Shown piece after piece: positions 44,381 through 53,270 of a stretch of DNA of 64,000 bases; the stretch's first letter is position 1, and each line of letters opens with the position of its first letter. The DNA lies in NCBI GenBank assembly GCA_910574475.1, contig CAJTAT010000001.1, forward strand, positions 558,001-622,000. The letters are read 5' to 3'. Source of the DNA: Clostridia bacterium. Its GTDB lineage: Bacteria > Bacillota > Clostridia > Lachnospirales > Lachnospiraceae. The position numbers were made by a program, and so were the translations under genes. The notes under the pieces are model-generated. The model worked only from the letters and a program-made list of their open reading frames with translations. It was not told where the DNA came from and searched no databases.

Positions 44381-44572
44381 ATTTCTCCTCCATGGGTCAA
44401 ACTATTCTAACTCTTATTTTGACCTGACTTCACCAGAATATCACGATTTTTATTATTCATCAAGATTTAAAATTACTTTCGTTATTAGTTATATCATGCT
44501 ATAATTTAATTACAGGAAAGATGTCCCAACACGTTTGGATCTCAATCTTAAATATTACTTAGGAGGAAAAAC

Positions 44573-45418
44573 ATGAAACGGAAAACAAGTATTTTTATTA
44601 CAATGATTTTGTGTTTCTGCTTGTTGTGGGGAAGTAGAACATATGTCAGAGCGGCACAGGCGCCGCTTACCAGTCTAACCTTTGATATGGATTATTATTA
44701 CAATACTTATCCAGATCTTCAGACTGCTTTGGGTTATGATTACAATAGCTTATACCAGCATTACCTTAATTCCGGTCTTGCAGAAGGACGGTCGGGCAGT
44801 GCAGAATTCAACTGTCTGGTATACCGAAATAATTATCCAGATCTTCAGGCTTCCTTTGGAAATGATTACCGTGCTTATTGTGTCCATTACGAAAATTTTG
44901 GGAAAGCTGAAGGGCGGAGTGCAGCAGGTGACGGTATGGGTCTGTCTGCTTCCGTTTCTGAAGCAGCGCCTGCCAGTACGCTCATTGGCAGCTATGCCAC
45001 TGCCTATAACGCGAACATATCACGTGCAGTCAATATATCCTTGGCCGCCTCTAGAATCAATCAAGTTGTAATTCAGCCAGGCGAAAGCTTTTCTTTCAAT
45101 CAGACGATCTTACCTAGAACTGCTGCCAACGGATATGTAGAAGCCAATGTAATTGTAAATAAAAGTTATGTTCTTGGAATTGGTGGTGGAATCTGTCAGG
45201 TTTCCTCAACTCTGTATGCAGCTATGTTAGACGCTGGTTTGCCAGCTACCGAACGTCATCCCCATTCCTTAAATGTAGGTTATATTCCAGAAGGAATGGA
45301 CGCAACCATCTCTGGTAATACGCTGGATCTGCGTTTTACCAATATTTTTGAGGAACCCATTCAGATTCAAGCAGTTGCTGACCAGGGTACATTAACCATA
45401 TCGCTCTATAAACTGTAA
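44573..45418 (+). CDS. Secreted VanW-domain protein with two N-terminal YPDLQ repeats
   Basis: 281 residues with a cleavable signal peptide (about 1-28). Two tandem repeats follow (about 36-75 and 78-116) of the form YYxxYPDLQxAxGxDYxxxxxHYxxxGxAEGRS. The C-terminal half is a VanW domain with FSFNQTILPRTAANGY, GGGICQVSSTLY and RHPHSLNVGYIPEGMDATI. VanW proteins are found in vancomycin-resistance clusters and many clostridial surface proteins; their chemistry is not established. The repeats resemble short surface modules seen on exported clostridial enzymes. AGGAGG precedes the ATG, and a strong terminator follows. Confidence 0.85.
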   Translation: MKRKTSIFITMILCFCLLWGSRTYVRAAQAPLTSLTFDMDYYYNTYPDLQTALGYDYNSLYQHYLNSGLAEGRSGSAEFNCLVYRNNYPDLQASFGNDYRAYCVHYENFGKAEGRSAAGDGMGLSASVSEAAPASTLIGSYATAYNANISRAVNISLAASRINQVVIQPGESFSFNQTILPRTAANGYVEANVIVNKSYVLGIGGGICQVSSTLYAAMLDAGLPATERHPHSLNVGYIPEGMDATISGNTLDLRFTNIFEEPIQIQAVADQGTLTISLYKL

Positions 45419-45430
45419 ATGATAAAAGTA

Positions 45431-45493
45431 ATGAGGCTGTCACAGGAAGAAACTCTTGTATTGATTTTCTTCCTGTGGCAGCCTCATTTTTTT
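45431..45493 (+). terminator. Terminator between VanW gene and cls
   Basis: ATGAGGCTG and CACAGGAAGAAA (45431-45452) pair with TTTTCTTCCTGTG and CAGCCTCAT (45465-45487), with a single internal mismatch, and a run of seven T follows. The stem is about 21 bp. It can also serve the convergent cls gene. Confidence 0.9.
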
Positions 45494-45505
45494 AGGAATA
45501 AACTT

Positions 45506-46996
45506 TTAAAGCAGCGGAGAAAACAGCCTGGAAAATTGTTCCTTTACTCGTACCAAAAAAGATCTTCGCCCATAGGTGTACTGTGTCACTCTGGTACAGG
45601 ACTTCAAATCCTCCATAAAAATTGCTTCCAGACGTTCTGCTATCTCCACGCTATAGATGACAGCGTTGACTTCAAAATTCAATTTAAAGCTTCGAATATC
45701 CATATTGGCCGTTCCATAGCAGCTCACCAGGCCGTCTACCACCATTCCCTTGGCATGAAGAAAACCATTGTCATAAGTGTAGCATTTTGCCCCTGCCTCC
45801 AGCAAATCGCCAATATAGGAATATGTTGCCCAGTATACAAAGGGGTGATCTGGCTTACAGGGAATCATCACTCGGACATCCACCCCGGACATAGCTGCAA
45901 TACGGATGGAACTCATTACTGTTTCGTCAGGAATAAAATAGGGCGTCTGGATATAAATATTCTTGCGAGCCTTGCTAATCATCTTCAAATATACATTTCG
46001 AATATTTTGCCATTTGGAATCTGGGCCGCTGGAGATAATCTGTACTGCCGCTTTGCCCGGAACATTCTGATTATATTCCCGGAAGTAGCGGTCTGCCACG
46101 AAAAGATCCTGTTTTGTGGCATAATTCCAATCCAGAATAAAACGAATATGAAGAGACAGAACTGCTGACCCCCGTATTTTCAAATGGGTATCCCGCCAAT
46201 ACCCGAATTTTGGGTCCAGCCCCACATACTCCCGTCCAATATTAAACCCTCCTACAAAGGCTGTTTTCCCGTCAATCACAACAATCTTTCTATGATTCCT
46301 GTAATTTATACGAAGCTGCAGACGTCCTAAAATGGCTGGGAAGAACTCTCCTATCTGGATCCCTTCCTCCCGCAGGCGGCGCCAATCCTTCTTTTTCATT
46401 CCCCGGCTTCCCATACTATCATATAGGAGGCGTACCTCTACGCCTTGCCGCACCTTTTCCACCAAAAGTTTCTCAAATGGCTGCCATAATTCATCATTTC
46501 GGATAATATAATATTGAATATGGATATATTCAGTGGCTTTACTCATCTCTTCATAGAGAGCTTTAAACTTTTCTCTGCCGTCTGTTAAGATTTCTATTTC
46601 ATTATCAGAACTGTAGACTGCGTCCGCCGCTTCCAGGTTCATTAAAACTACGTCAGAAAACTTCCGCAAGCGGGAATCCGCAGGTTCAAACTCATCCCGG
46701 ATAATCGTCTCCTCCTGCTTCCCGATAGCAGAGTACATGGCGTCCTCAATCTCTTTTGTACGGAACATGTGTTGTTTGTGAAAATCATGTCCAATCATAA
46801 AATAGAGGAAAATACCCAAAATAGGGATAAAGTACAGAAGCATCAGCCATGTCCAGACAGATTTCGGTTCCCGGCGCTCAAAAAACACAATTACGATAGA
46901 TAAAACGATATTTATAAAAATCAAATGCTCCATCCAGTATTGCACAATCTGAACTAAGCCGTTCCAAAGAACTTGCAGAATCATATACATCATCAT
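45506..46996 (-). CDS. cls: Cardiolipin synthase, phospholipase D type
   Basis: 496 residues. Two N-terminal membrane helices (about 20-70) come before two HKD motifs, HRKIVVIDGKTAFVGGFN and HAKGMVVDGLVSCYGTAN. The C-terminus is amphipathic. The enzyme joins two phosphatidylglycerol molecules to cardiolipin at the membrane. Several in-frame ATGs cluster at the start (MMMYM), so the exact first residue is uncertain by a few codons. It is divergent from the gene at 47098. Confidence 0.95.
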   Translation of the reverse strand: MMMYMILQVLWNGLVQIVQYWMEHLIFINIVLSIVIVFFERREPKSVWTWLMLLYFIPILGIFLYFMIGHDFHKQHMFRTKEIEDAMYSAIGKQEETIIRDEFEPADSRLRKFSDVVLMNLEAADAVYSSDNEIEILTDGREKFKALYEEMSKATEYIHIQYYIIRNDELWQPFEKLLVEKVRQGVEVRLLYDSMGSRGMKKKDWRRLREEGIQIGEFFPAILGRLQLRINYRNHRKIVVIDGKTAFVGGFNIGREYVGLDPKFGYWRDTHLKIRGSAVLSLHIRFILDWNYATKQDLFVADRYFREYNQNVPGKAAVQIISSGPDSKWQNIRNVYLKMISKARKNIYIQTPYFIPDETVMSSIRIAAMSGVDVRVMIPCKPDHPFVYWATYSYIGDLLEAGAKCYTYDNGFLHAKGMVVDGLVSCYGTANMDIRSFKLNFEVNAVIYSVEIAERLEAIFMEDLKSCTRVTQYTYGRRSFLVRVKEQFSRLFSPLL

Positions 46997-47032
46997 CTTT
47001 CTCCTTTATCCATGGTAAAGAGGCAATCCCCC

Positions 47033-47061
47033 TTGCGCTTTGTTCAAAAAACTGTTATAAT
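47033..47061 (+). promoter_or_regulatory. Promoter of the 47098 gene
   Basis: TTGCGC (47033-47038) and TATAAT (47056-47061) have 17 bp spacing, with a GAGGAGGGG ribosome binding site before the ATG at 47098. Confidence 0.7.
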
Positions 47062-47097
47062 ATGTGATGCGCAAAAGACCGAGGAGGGGCAGAGTTT

Positions 47098-47538
47098 ATG
47101 TCAAAACTTACCATTGTATTAATTGTTATTCTTGTCATATTAATAGCCGCTTTAGTGGCATTGTATTTTTTTGGAAAAAAAGCACAGAGAAGGCAAGCCG
47201 CTCAACAGGAACAGATGGATGCCATTGCTCAGACTATGAGTATGTTAATCATTGATAAAAAACGGATGAAGATATCTGAGTCAGGGCTTCCAGCCCAAGT
47301 CATAGCCCAGACGCCTAAGCTTCTGCGATGGAACAAGCTTCCCATTGTCAAAGCGAAAGTCGGTCCCAAGGTTATGACCCTGGTATGTGATGAGCATGTA
47401 TTTGAACTGATTCCTGTAAAGCGTGAAGTGAAGGTGGTAGTCAGTGGAATCTATATCACTGCCATCAAAAGTGCCCGGGGTGGACTTGAGACTCCTGTTA
47501 AGAAAAAAGGCTTTTTCAAACGTATCTTAAAAAAATAG
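47098..47538 (+). CDS. Conserved small membrane-anchored protein of unknown function
   Basis: 146 residues. One N-terminal membrane helix (about 4-25, very rich in Ile/Val/Leu) is followed by a Lys/Arg/Gln-rich stretch. A compact domain follows with DKKRMKISESGLP, LLRWNKLPIVKAKVGPKVMTLVC and FELIPVKREVKVVVSGIYI. The C-terminus is strongly basic (KKKGFFKRILKK). The layout suggests a cytoplasmic domain tethered to the membrane. I do not recognise a named family. It has its own promoter and terminator. Confidence 0.8.
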   Translation: MSKLTIVLIVILVILIAALVALYFFGKKAQRRQAAQQEQMDAIAQTMSMLIIDKKRMKISESGLPAQVIAQTPKLLRWNKLPIVKAKVGPKVMTLVCDEHVFELIPVKREVKVVVSGIYITAIKSARGGLETPVKKKGFFKRILKK

Positions 47539-47540
47539 AC

Positions 47541-47572
47541 AAAGAGCAGCCGTTCTTATACGGCTGCTTTTT
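47541..47572 (+). terminator. Terminator after the 47098 gene
   Basis: AAGAGCAGCCG and CGGCTGCTTTTT form a stem with an 8 nt loop (TTCTTATA). The T-run overlaps the stop of the convergent DUF1934 gene, so it probably works in both directions. Confidence 0.85.
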
Positions 47573-48020
47573 ACTGCCTCAAACTAAAATCCCCTGCATC
47601 CTTGGATTTGATATTCATCTGAATGGAGCAATCCGCATAATGTTCGTAGTTCACCTCCAGAGAGTACTTTACCTCAATATCAATATTTTTTTCAGACTCT
47701 TTTACATCAATATCATTCGCCAATATGCCGATGGTCATATTGCCAAAGGGAGTCGAGTAGCAGGACATATTCTTTTTGTTTTTTTCAAAGATCATGTGTA
47801 CATTGGAGAGACCTTTCTTCATCACTTCCAGACTTTCTTCCCCAATCTTAATGGTATTCTGGATATGTCCTGTACATCCTTCTACTACCTCATCATATAG
47901 CACGTAATGCTTTCCATTTCGATTATAATAGTCTCCAGCCGTCACTATTTCAACTGGGTCATTCATCTCTTCCCCCATGTATTGAAGACCTGCAATCGTA
48001 AGTAGTACCTGCTTTGTCAT
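47571..48020 (-). CDS. DUF1934 (YwiB-like) beta-barrel protein
   Basis: 149 residues. MTKQVLLTIAGLQY, VEIVTAGDYYNRNGKHYVLYDE, NTIKIGEESLEVMKKG, and the closing EVNYEHYADCSIQMNIKSK are typical for the DUF1934 family, which has a lipocalin-like small barrel. The function is unknown. It follows murI by 6 nt, so the two are co-transcribed, an arrangement often seen in Firmicutes. Confidence 0.87.
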   Translation of the reverse strand: MTKQVLLTIAGLQYMGEEMNDPVEIVTAGDYYNRNGKHYVLYDEVVEGCTGHIQNTIKIGEESLEVMKKGLSNVHMIFEKNKKNMSCYSTPFGNMTIGILANDIDVKESEKNIDIEVKYSLEVNYEHYADCSIQMNIKSKDAGDFSLRQ

Positions 48021-48026
48021 TTTGTC

Positions 48027-48851
48027 CTAATACTCCTCTATGTTTATTTGTCTCGTGTTCGTAATATCATAGTCCAGAATGGAATTCGCAAATGTCTTGA
48101 AGCGCTCCGCCGCATCGCTGACAAAAAATTCATAAGGATTTTTTTCAATCTTATGGTGTTCCTGATTATCAATCTTCTCTCTTTTCAGAAGCTCACGCAG
48201 CTCAATAGCCGTCTCATATGCAGGGTTGATCAGAGCTACTTCCTCTCCGATAACCTTTCGCACTGTAGACTGGATCAGTGGGTAATGGGTACATCCTAAA
48301 ATCAGAGTATCTATATGAAGCTCTTTCATCTCCTGGAGATACCTCTGTGCCACTGCCTCTGTAATCGGATCTTTCAGCCACCCTTCTTCCACCAAGGATA
48401 CGAAAAGTGGGCAGGCCTTTTCGAAAACTTTTGATTCTGGTTTTAATCCCTGTATGTACTCCCGGTAAATATGGCTTCCCACTGTCGCCTCTGTAGCTAT
48501 CACACCGATTTTACCTCCTGTGCTGGCCCTGGAGGCTACTCTTGCCCCCGGCTTGACCACACCAATCATCGGCAAATCCGTCTCCTCCTGAAGGGTTTCC
48601 AGGGCATAGGCACTGGCTGTATTGCAGGCAATTACAATCGCCTTCACATTCCGTGTCTTCAAAAAACGTACAATCTGTCTGGAATAACGGATCACGGTAT
48701 CTCTGGACTTTGTCCCATAGGGCACCCGAGCCGTATCTCCAAAGTATACGATACGCTCCTGTGGAATCTGACGCATTATCTCCCTGACTACGGTCAGTCC
48801 CCCGACTCCAGAATCAAAGACTCCAATGGGGGCTTCTCTTACCTCATACAT
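48027..48851 (-). CDS. murI: Glutamate racemase
   Basis: 274 residues. It has IGVFDSGVGGLTV (about 8-20), FGDTARVPYG, the two catalytic cysteines in IACNTAS (about 76) and LGCTHYPL (about 187), and GVVKPGA. It makes D-glutamate for peptidoglycan. ddl and murF are in the same window but in a separate rightward operon. Confidence 0.97.
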   Translation of the reverse strand: MYEVREAPIGVFDSGVGGLTVVREIMRQIPQERIVYFGDTARVPYGTKSRDTVIRYSRQIVRFLKTRNVKAIVIACNTASAYALETLQEETDLPMIGVVKPGARVASRASTGGKIGVIATEATVGSHIYREYIQGLKPESKVFEKACPLFVSLVEEGWLKDPITEAVAQRYLQEMKELHIDTLILGCTHYPLIQSTVRKVIGEEVALINPAYETAIELRELLKREKIDNQEHHKIEKNPYEFFVSDAAERFKTFANSILDYDITNTRQINIEEY

Positions 48852-48873
48852 GATGGCTCCTCCAAGATTTAAA

Positions 48874-49134
48874 CTACCCTTCCGCCTCGTTCAAGAAGGT
48901 CAGATATTTAAAACGAATTTTTACAGGTATCTCTTCCTGGCTGTCATAACTTTGATCTCCCTCTACCAAATGTGTGGCGTCAGGTATGCAATATTCAGGA
49001 TAAAGTCCACTCCACCAGGACACCCGTTCATATCTGGCAGGATTTGGTTTATATGAATATGGCGCAAATGTATAAGTTCCTGCAATTCCAAGAATGAATG
49101 ATAAAGTCAACAATGAAATTTTTAATTTATTCAT
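48874..49134 (-). CDS. Small secreted protein of unknown function
   Basis: About 86 residues from the ATG at 49134. It has an N-terminal hydrophobic signal sequence (NKLKISLLTLSFILGIAG) and a short mature part with many Tyr and Trp (YKPNPARYERVSWWSGLYPEY), ending FKYLTFLNEAEG. The ATG at 49161 is possible but puts a charged stretch ahead of the signal. No homologous family is recognised. It lies between murI and the GntR gene. Confidence 0.6.
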   Translation of the reverse strand: MNKLKISLLTLSFILGIAGTYTFAPYSYKPNPARYERVSWWSGLYPEYCIPDATHLVEGDQSYDSQEEIPVKIRFKYLTFLNEAEG

Positions 49135-49200
49135 GGTAATTCTCCTTCTTTCATAAGTCAAAAATCTTATTTTCTAGAGAATTCCCAAAATTTTCTTTTT

Positions 49201-49878
49201 TTATCCCTGACTTTCCCGAATATCATTCAAAATAGCAATTTCCTGGTTATCAATATGCTCACACACGACAGCCGTGACTGCTTTTTTATCTCTATTTTTT
49301 ATTCCAATATAAATTCTTTTATGTTCCTCATTGAGCCGTTCCCGGCTTCCTTTATCCTTCAGATATTCCAGGCGGTAACGATACATCTGTTCCCGCAGAT
49401 TATTTAGGATATGGAGTAGCCTGGGATTGTCTGTGGCCAGATAAATTATTTCATGAAATTTCACATCAGCCTCTGCCAATTTTGTGACGTCTTCTGTATC
49501 CTTCAGATTCCAAAACTCCTGGCCAGCTTTCTTTAATCCCTCCAAAAGTTCTGGTGTAATCCGATCACAGGCCACCTCAGCTGCCAGAATTTCCAAGGTC
49601 CTGCGCACCTCTAAGACATCTTTTAAATCCTTCTCTGTAATACTGGCAACTACTGCTCCCCGGCGGGGAATCATCACAACCAGCCCTTCCAATTCCAGTT
49701 TCCGAATTGCTTCACGAATAGGCGTCCGGCTTACTCCAAGGCGCTCTGCCAGGTGAATCTCCATCAAACGTTCTCCAGGCTCTAGCTCTCCCCGAAGAAT
49801 GGCCTGGCGCAATGTCTGAAATACAACATCGCGCAGAGGAAGATATTCATTGATATTTGAACTAATATCCAACCTCAT
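49201..49878 (-). CDS. GntR-family regulator, FadR/FCD subgroup
   Basis: 225 residues. The winged helix contains LGVSRTPIREAIRKLELEGLV (about 49-69). FCD helices follow with EVRRTLEILAAE, ADVKFHEIIYLAT and EEHKRIYIGIKNRDK. The start codon lies inside the end of ispE (17 nt overlap, different frame), so translation is coupled. FCD regulators often control sugar-acid genes, but nothing nearby points to its targets. The coupling to an isoprenoid gene is common in clostridial genomes and may be only positional. Confidence 0.9.
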   Translation of the reverse strand: MRLDISSNINEYLPLRDVVFQTLRQAILRGELEPGERLMEIHLAERLGVSRTPIREAIRKLELEGLVVMIPRRGAVVASITEKDLKDVLEVRRTLEILAAEVACDRITPELLEGLKKAGQEFWNLKDTEDVTKLAEADVKFHEIIYLATDNPRLLHILNNLREQMYRYRLEYLKDKGSRERLNEEHKRIYIGIKNRDKKAVTAVVCEHIDNQEIAILNDIRESQG

Positions 49879-50794
49879 TCGCTCCTCCTATATTAAGATC
49901 CGCTACACCCCTTCTTTCTGAATGAGTATTGTACGGAGTTGTCAAAAATACCTGTTTCGCCTGGCGTCCCCGCTTCAATACCAGATAAGCCCGCTTCGCT
50001 GTCTGCTGGTTGTCAAACACGCCGAACACTGTAGGGCCGCTGCCGCTCATTAAAGTCCCCAGGGCTCCATATTGTTTCATGGTATCCTTCAGCATTTGAA
50101 TGATCGGGTATTCGGAAACTGTCACAGTCTCCAGCACATTCCCATAGTCCATCCGTTCTGTCAGGGCTTTTAGATCCTGACGCTCCAGAGCTTCTTTCAT
50201 CCCGTCAATATCCGGGTGCCAGGGAAGCTCGGCTGCCCGCAGATTCTCATAGACAAATTTTGTAGAAACACTGATGCCGGGTTTTGCCACGAGAATATAA
50301 CAGGAAGGCATAGGCGCAAGAGGGGTCAATTCTTCTCCAATCCCCTCAGCCAGAGCAGTTCCTCTCATCACACAGTAGGGTACATCTGCTCCTATTTTCA
50401 CGCCTCTAATCATCAATTCTTCCTGAGATAACCCCAGATTGTACATGCGATTCATTCCAAACAATACCGCCGCCGCATCGGAACTCCCCCCTGCCATCCC
50501 TGCTGCCACAGGAATATATTTTTTCAGGTCAATCATAACCCCTTTGGGGAGATGAAACTCGTCCATCAGAAGTTTAGCCGCCTTGTATACTAGATTATTT
50601 TCATTGTCGGGCAGGTAATAAAGGTTGGTCTTTACCTGAATTCCTGCCTTGTCCTGCTTTTCCATCAAAATCTGGTCATAGATATGGACTGTCTGCATAA
50701 TCATCCGAACTTCGTGATATCCATCCTCTCTCCGGCGCAATACATCCAGTCCCAGATTAATTTTCGCCAATGCCTTCAGCCGCATCTTATCCAT
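49862..50794 (-). CDS. ispE: 4-diphosphocytidyl-2-C-methyl-D-erythritol kinase
   Basis: 310 residues of the GHMP kinase family. It has AKINLGLDVLRRREDGYHEV (about 9-28), the ATP loop PVAAGMAGGSSDAAAV (about 96-111) and a C-terminal LMSGSGPTVFGVF. It phosphorylates CDP-methylerythritol in the MEP isoprenoid pathway. It is slightly longer at the C-terminus than usual, where the tail overlaps the GntR gene. Confidence 0.96.
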   Translation of the reverse strand: MDKMRLKALAKINLGLDVLRRREDGYHEVRMIMQTVHIYDQILMEKQDKAGIQVKTNLYYLPDNENNLVYKAAKLLMDEFHLPKGVMIDLKKYIPVAAGMAGGSSDAAAVLFGMNRMYNLGLSQEELMIRGVKIGADVPYCVMRGTALAEGIGEELTPLAPMPSCYILVAKPGISVSTKFVYENLRAAELPWHPDIDGMKEALERQDLKALTERMDYGNVLETVTVSEYPIIQMLKDTMKQYGALGTLMSGSGPTVFGVFDNQQTAKRAYLVLKRGRQAKQVFLTTPYNTHSERRGVADLNIGGANEVGY

Positions 50795-51111
50795 CGTTAT
50801 CTTACTCCGTTATTTTATCTTTTTAATCATTTATAAGAACATATATGTTAACAAAGTTGTATTTACAATGTTTTTTGTATACACAAGTATATCAAACTTC
50901 TCATTTAAGTGCAACTGATCCTACTAAAAATAAGTGTTAATTTACTCTCATGGCAAGGACATATGAGGTCCTCTTCAAATGGACGTATATGTAGGCAGGA
51001 AAGGGATAGACCAACAACTCTGCCCATGTATCAATCCCTGCGGGGAGCGGAAGCGAATCCTGTCAGGGATGATACATGGGCGAGTGTCCGTCAATCACCA
51101 TGCCTAAATAC
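50795..51111. other. 317 bp intergenic region with a large inverted repeat
   Basis: The left half is AT-rich and contains TGTATACA at 50876-50883 and possible weak leftward promoter elements for ispE. The right half holds a long inverted repeat (51022-51081, listed separately). No coding sequence is convincing. Confidence 0.6.
51022..51081. repeat. Long inverted repeat, 18 bp stem
   Basis: GCCCATGTATCAATCCCTG (51022-51040) pairs with CAGGGATGATACATGGGC (51064-51081) with one bulged A. The loop contains CGGGGAGCGGAAGCGAATCC. There is no U-run on either strand, so it is not a standard terminator. The GCGGAAGCG part of the loop echoes GGCCGAAGCGG in the leader of malQ. Confidence 0.75.
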
Positions 51112-52686
51112 TTATAAATTCTCCATTTGTTTGACTAAAAGCAGCTTCTGCCCCGTCTTAATCTCAGGTGCAGCCAAATCATTTAAATTGCAAATTTGAT
51201 CCGTCGTCGTGTGGTAAGCCTTTGCAATATCCCAAAGCGTATCCGCAGGCTGCACCACGTAGATCAGGAACCCTGGCAGGGCCTTTACTGCCTCAATATT
51301 TAGCGGATGTTCTTCCACATCAGAAATATGCTGCATACTCACCCGATCCAAAACCAAAGCATTGAGAAGAATCACCGCCTTAATCTCAAGTTCCTCACTG
51401 TTTACCATATTGACAGACAGTTGTTCCAGAGAAAGCTGTAGATAATACACACTATTTTTTCCAATTCCCGGCACATCTATCAGATGCGTAAAGGGTACAA
51501 TTCCTTTCAGACACAGGAATGGATGGTTGTCATCAGAGGTTACATAAAGTACCTGGACAGAAACAATTCCTTCCACCAGAACCCCATCCTCTGTAACTGT
51601 GCTTTCATCTACCTTTACCTCGCCTCTGCTATGGCAGATTTGCAGGATTTGTACCTCTGTGTTTCCGGTTTTCATCCGATCGGTCACTCTGCATTTAGAA
51701 GCATTGCATACCAAAAGAGTTTCATAAACTGCAGGTGATGTAATAAGTTCCAGCTCTTTTGTAGGGCTGTAGAGATCGCAGATCATGCTCAGATGTTCTT
51801 CCTCATAGATCTGAATATCCAGTTCCAGCACTGCATCAATATTTAATACGCGCAGTTCCCCGTCATAGTCAGGTTTGACCTCCAAATCGCTGCGCTCCAG
51901 GTTGATTCCAATATTTCCCAGCATCCCTTCATGGCATCCACTTACATCTGCCCGGCTGTTAAAGGGAAGAATCTGTTCCATCCAGTACACTTTTCCATTT
52001 TCTTCTTCCCCCTCGTAAAGGATAAATACTACCAGCTCGCCTTTGATCAGGACTTCTCCCTCAGACAGACGAAGCTCTGTGCCCTGCATGGTCACATCTT
52101 GCCATAGCACTTCTCTGATGTTTGGCTTATTTGCCGGTAAAATAATCTCATCTTTGATACGACAGGTGTCTTTTTTCTGAGCTGTCAATCCTGCTGTAGA
52201 CAGATGGCAAGTCTTCACCTGAACCGTGTCAGGCCCCTCAACTGCCACTGGTATCTCTTCGTCAAATAATTCTTCCACTTCCAGCTCCAGAGTCACAACT
52301 GTTTTGATACTTAATTTCCTGGAATTAACCAAAGCCGCCGACAAGTCTTCCAGCATCCATTTTAACTGCAAGCTGTCTCCATCTTTTGCATCCTCCACAT
52401 TCATCATTTCCTCAAAAGGAAGCTGCCCTTGAATACTATGTAAACCATTTTCTGGTGTATCATCCATATAAAGGACAAAGAAACGCAAGCTTCCTTTTAC
52501 CTTTACCCGGCCATTCTCAGCCTTCACCTCTCCTATTTCTATACTGCCCTTCTCCTGGATGACCATACCTGCATCCGGCATATTGTCTGGAATATTATAG
52601 TCATCATCCAGAGTGATCTGGCTGATTGCTTTTCCTTTTTGTCGATTCATATGAATGTTTGTACGAACAAGCTCCACAATATACAC
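51112..52686 (-). CDS. SipL-like spore morphogenesis protein (DUF3794 repeats plus LysM)
   Basis: 524 residues. NIHMNRQKGKAISQITLDDD opens the protein, as in clostridial SipL. Three SPOCS/DUF3794 modules of about 130 residues follow (for example at 40-150, 175-300 and 320-440), and a C-terminal LysM domain (VVQPADTLWDIAKAYHTT...GQKLLLV, about 475-518). In Clostridioides difficile, SipL binds SpoIVA and is needed for spore coat assembly. The same DUF3794-LysM layout here suggests the same role in the mother cell during sporulation. Confidence 0.85.
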   Translation of the reverse strand: MYIVELVRTNIHMNRQKGKAISQITLDDDYNIPDNMPDAGMVIQEKGSIEIGEVKAENGRVKVKGSLRFFVLYMDDTPENGLHSIQGQLPFEEMMNVEDAKDGDSLQLKWMLEDLSAALVNSRKLSIKTVVTLELEVEELFDEEIPVAVEGPDTVQVKTCHLSTAGLTAQKKDTCRIKDEIILPANKPNIREVLWQDVTMQGTELRLSEGEVLIKGELVVFILYEGEEENGKVYWMEQILPFNSRADVSGCHEGMLGNIGINLERSDLEVKPDYDGELRVLNIDAVLELDIQIYEEEHLSMICDLYSPTKELELITSPAVYETLLVCNASKCRVTDRMKTGNTEVQILQICHSRGEVKVDESTVTEDGVLVEGIVSVQVLYVTSDDNHPFLCLKGIVPFTHLIDVPGIGKNSVYYLQLSLEQLSVNMVNSEELEIKAVILLNALVLDRVSMQHISDVEEHPLNIEAVKALPGFLIYVVQPADTLWDIAKAYHTTTDQICNLNDLAAPEIKTGQKLLLVKQMENL

Positions 52687-52743
52687 CTGCTTTCACTTTT
52701 ACTTTCTACCAATATATGTGACGTTCCCAAACTTATGCCCATC

Positions 52744-53145
52744 TCATTGAAATACCACAGGTTTATCTATATATTCCGTCATCACGATCAGACAGGGATA
52801 ACTGGGCGTCTCAGATACGGTTTCCCCTTTCTCCGGTCCAATGAGATTGGTATCAAAATAGATGGCATTTTCCGACAAATACACATCGTTGACTGCGATG
52901 CTGTACCCCGTTGTCTTCTGCTCCCCATATCCCACACAAAGATACAGGTTGTTTTCATCCTCATAAGTCATCTTAAATCCATTTTCCTTTTTCTCGTCTA
53001 ATATACTCTGAAGTTCCTCCGGGGCCTTCCCCTCTTCCAAAATGGTATATTCCAGATCTTTTAACTTTTCCCTCTCATTTGTCTGCATACTGCACCCCGA
53101 AAGAAAAATGAGGATGCTCCCAATTAAAAAAACTCGTTTCCACAT
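52744..53145 (-). CDS. Small lipoprotein with a PrcB-like C-terminal domain
   Basis: About 133 residues from the ATG at 53145. The signal peptide ends in lipobox FLSGC (Cys at about 18). The mature part ends in TGYSIAVNDVYLSENAIYFDTNLIGP and YPCLIVMTEY, the pattern of the PrcB_C domain seen in protease-complex subunits. The frame extends to 53205, but the extra part is not signal-like. Its role is unknown, perhaps binding or guarding an extracellular protease. It lies 57 nt upstream of the SipL-like gene on the same strand. Confidence 0.7.
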   Translation of the reverse strand: MWKRVFLIGSILIFLSGCSMQTNEREKLKDLEYTILEEGKAPEELQSILDEKKENGFKMTYEDENNLYLCVGYGEQKTTGYSIAVNDVYLSENAIYFDTNLIGPEKGETVSETPSYPCLIVMTEYIDKPVVFQ

Positions 53146-53191
53146 ACACTTCACCTCATTCCATCTTATGGGAAAATTGCTTGTATTATCC

Positions 53192-53220
53192 TTGTTTTTT
53201 GGCAATATCTTTATTATAAT
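53192..53220 (+). promoter_or_regulatory. Promoter of the malQ operon
   Basis: TTGTTT (53192-53197) and TATAAT (53215-53220) are 17 bp apart. Transcription from here would give a leader of about 195 nt before malQ, including the repeats at 53271-53410. Confidence 0.6.
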
Positions 53221-53270
53221 GAGTTCAGGCGTTAAACTGCTAATAGTTTAAACATAGATAACATCTGCGC

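Noticed and set aside
45419..46168. + strand open frame of 249 codons after the VanW gene
   Set aside because: It runs over a strong terminator and antisense to cardiolipin synthase, which has both HKD motifs.
50876..50883. TGTATACA upstream of ispE as a proven GntR operator
   Set aside because: It is a single 8 bp match in AT-rich DNA without a clear promoter around it; not enough to list as a site.
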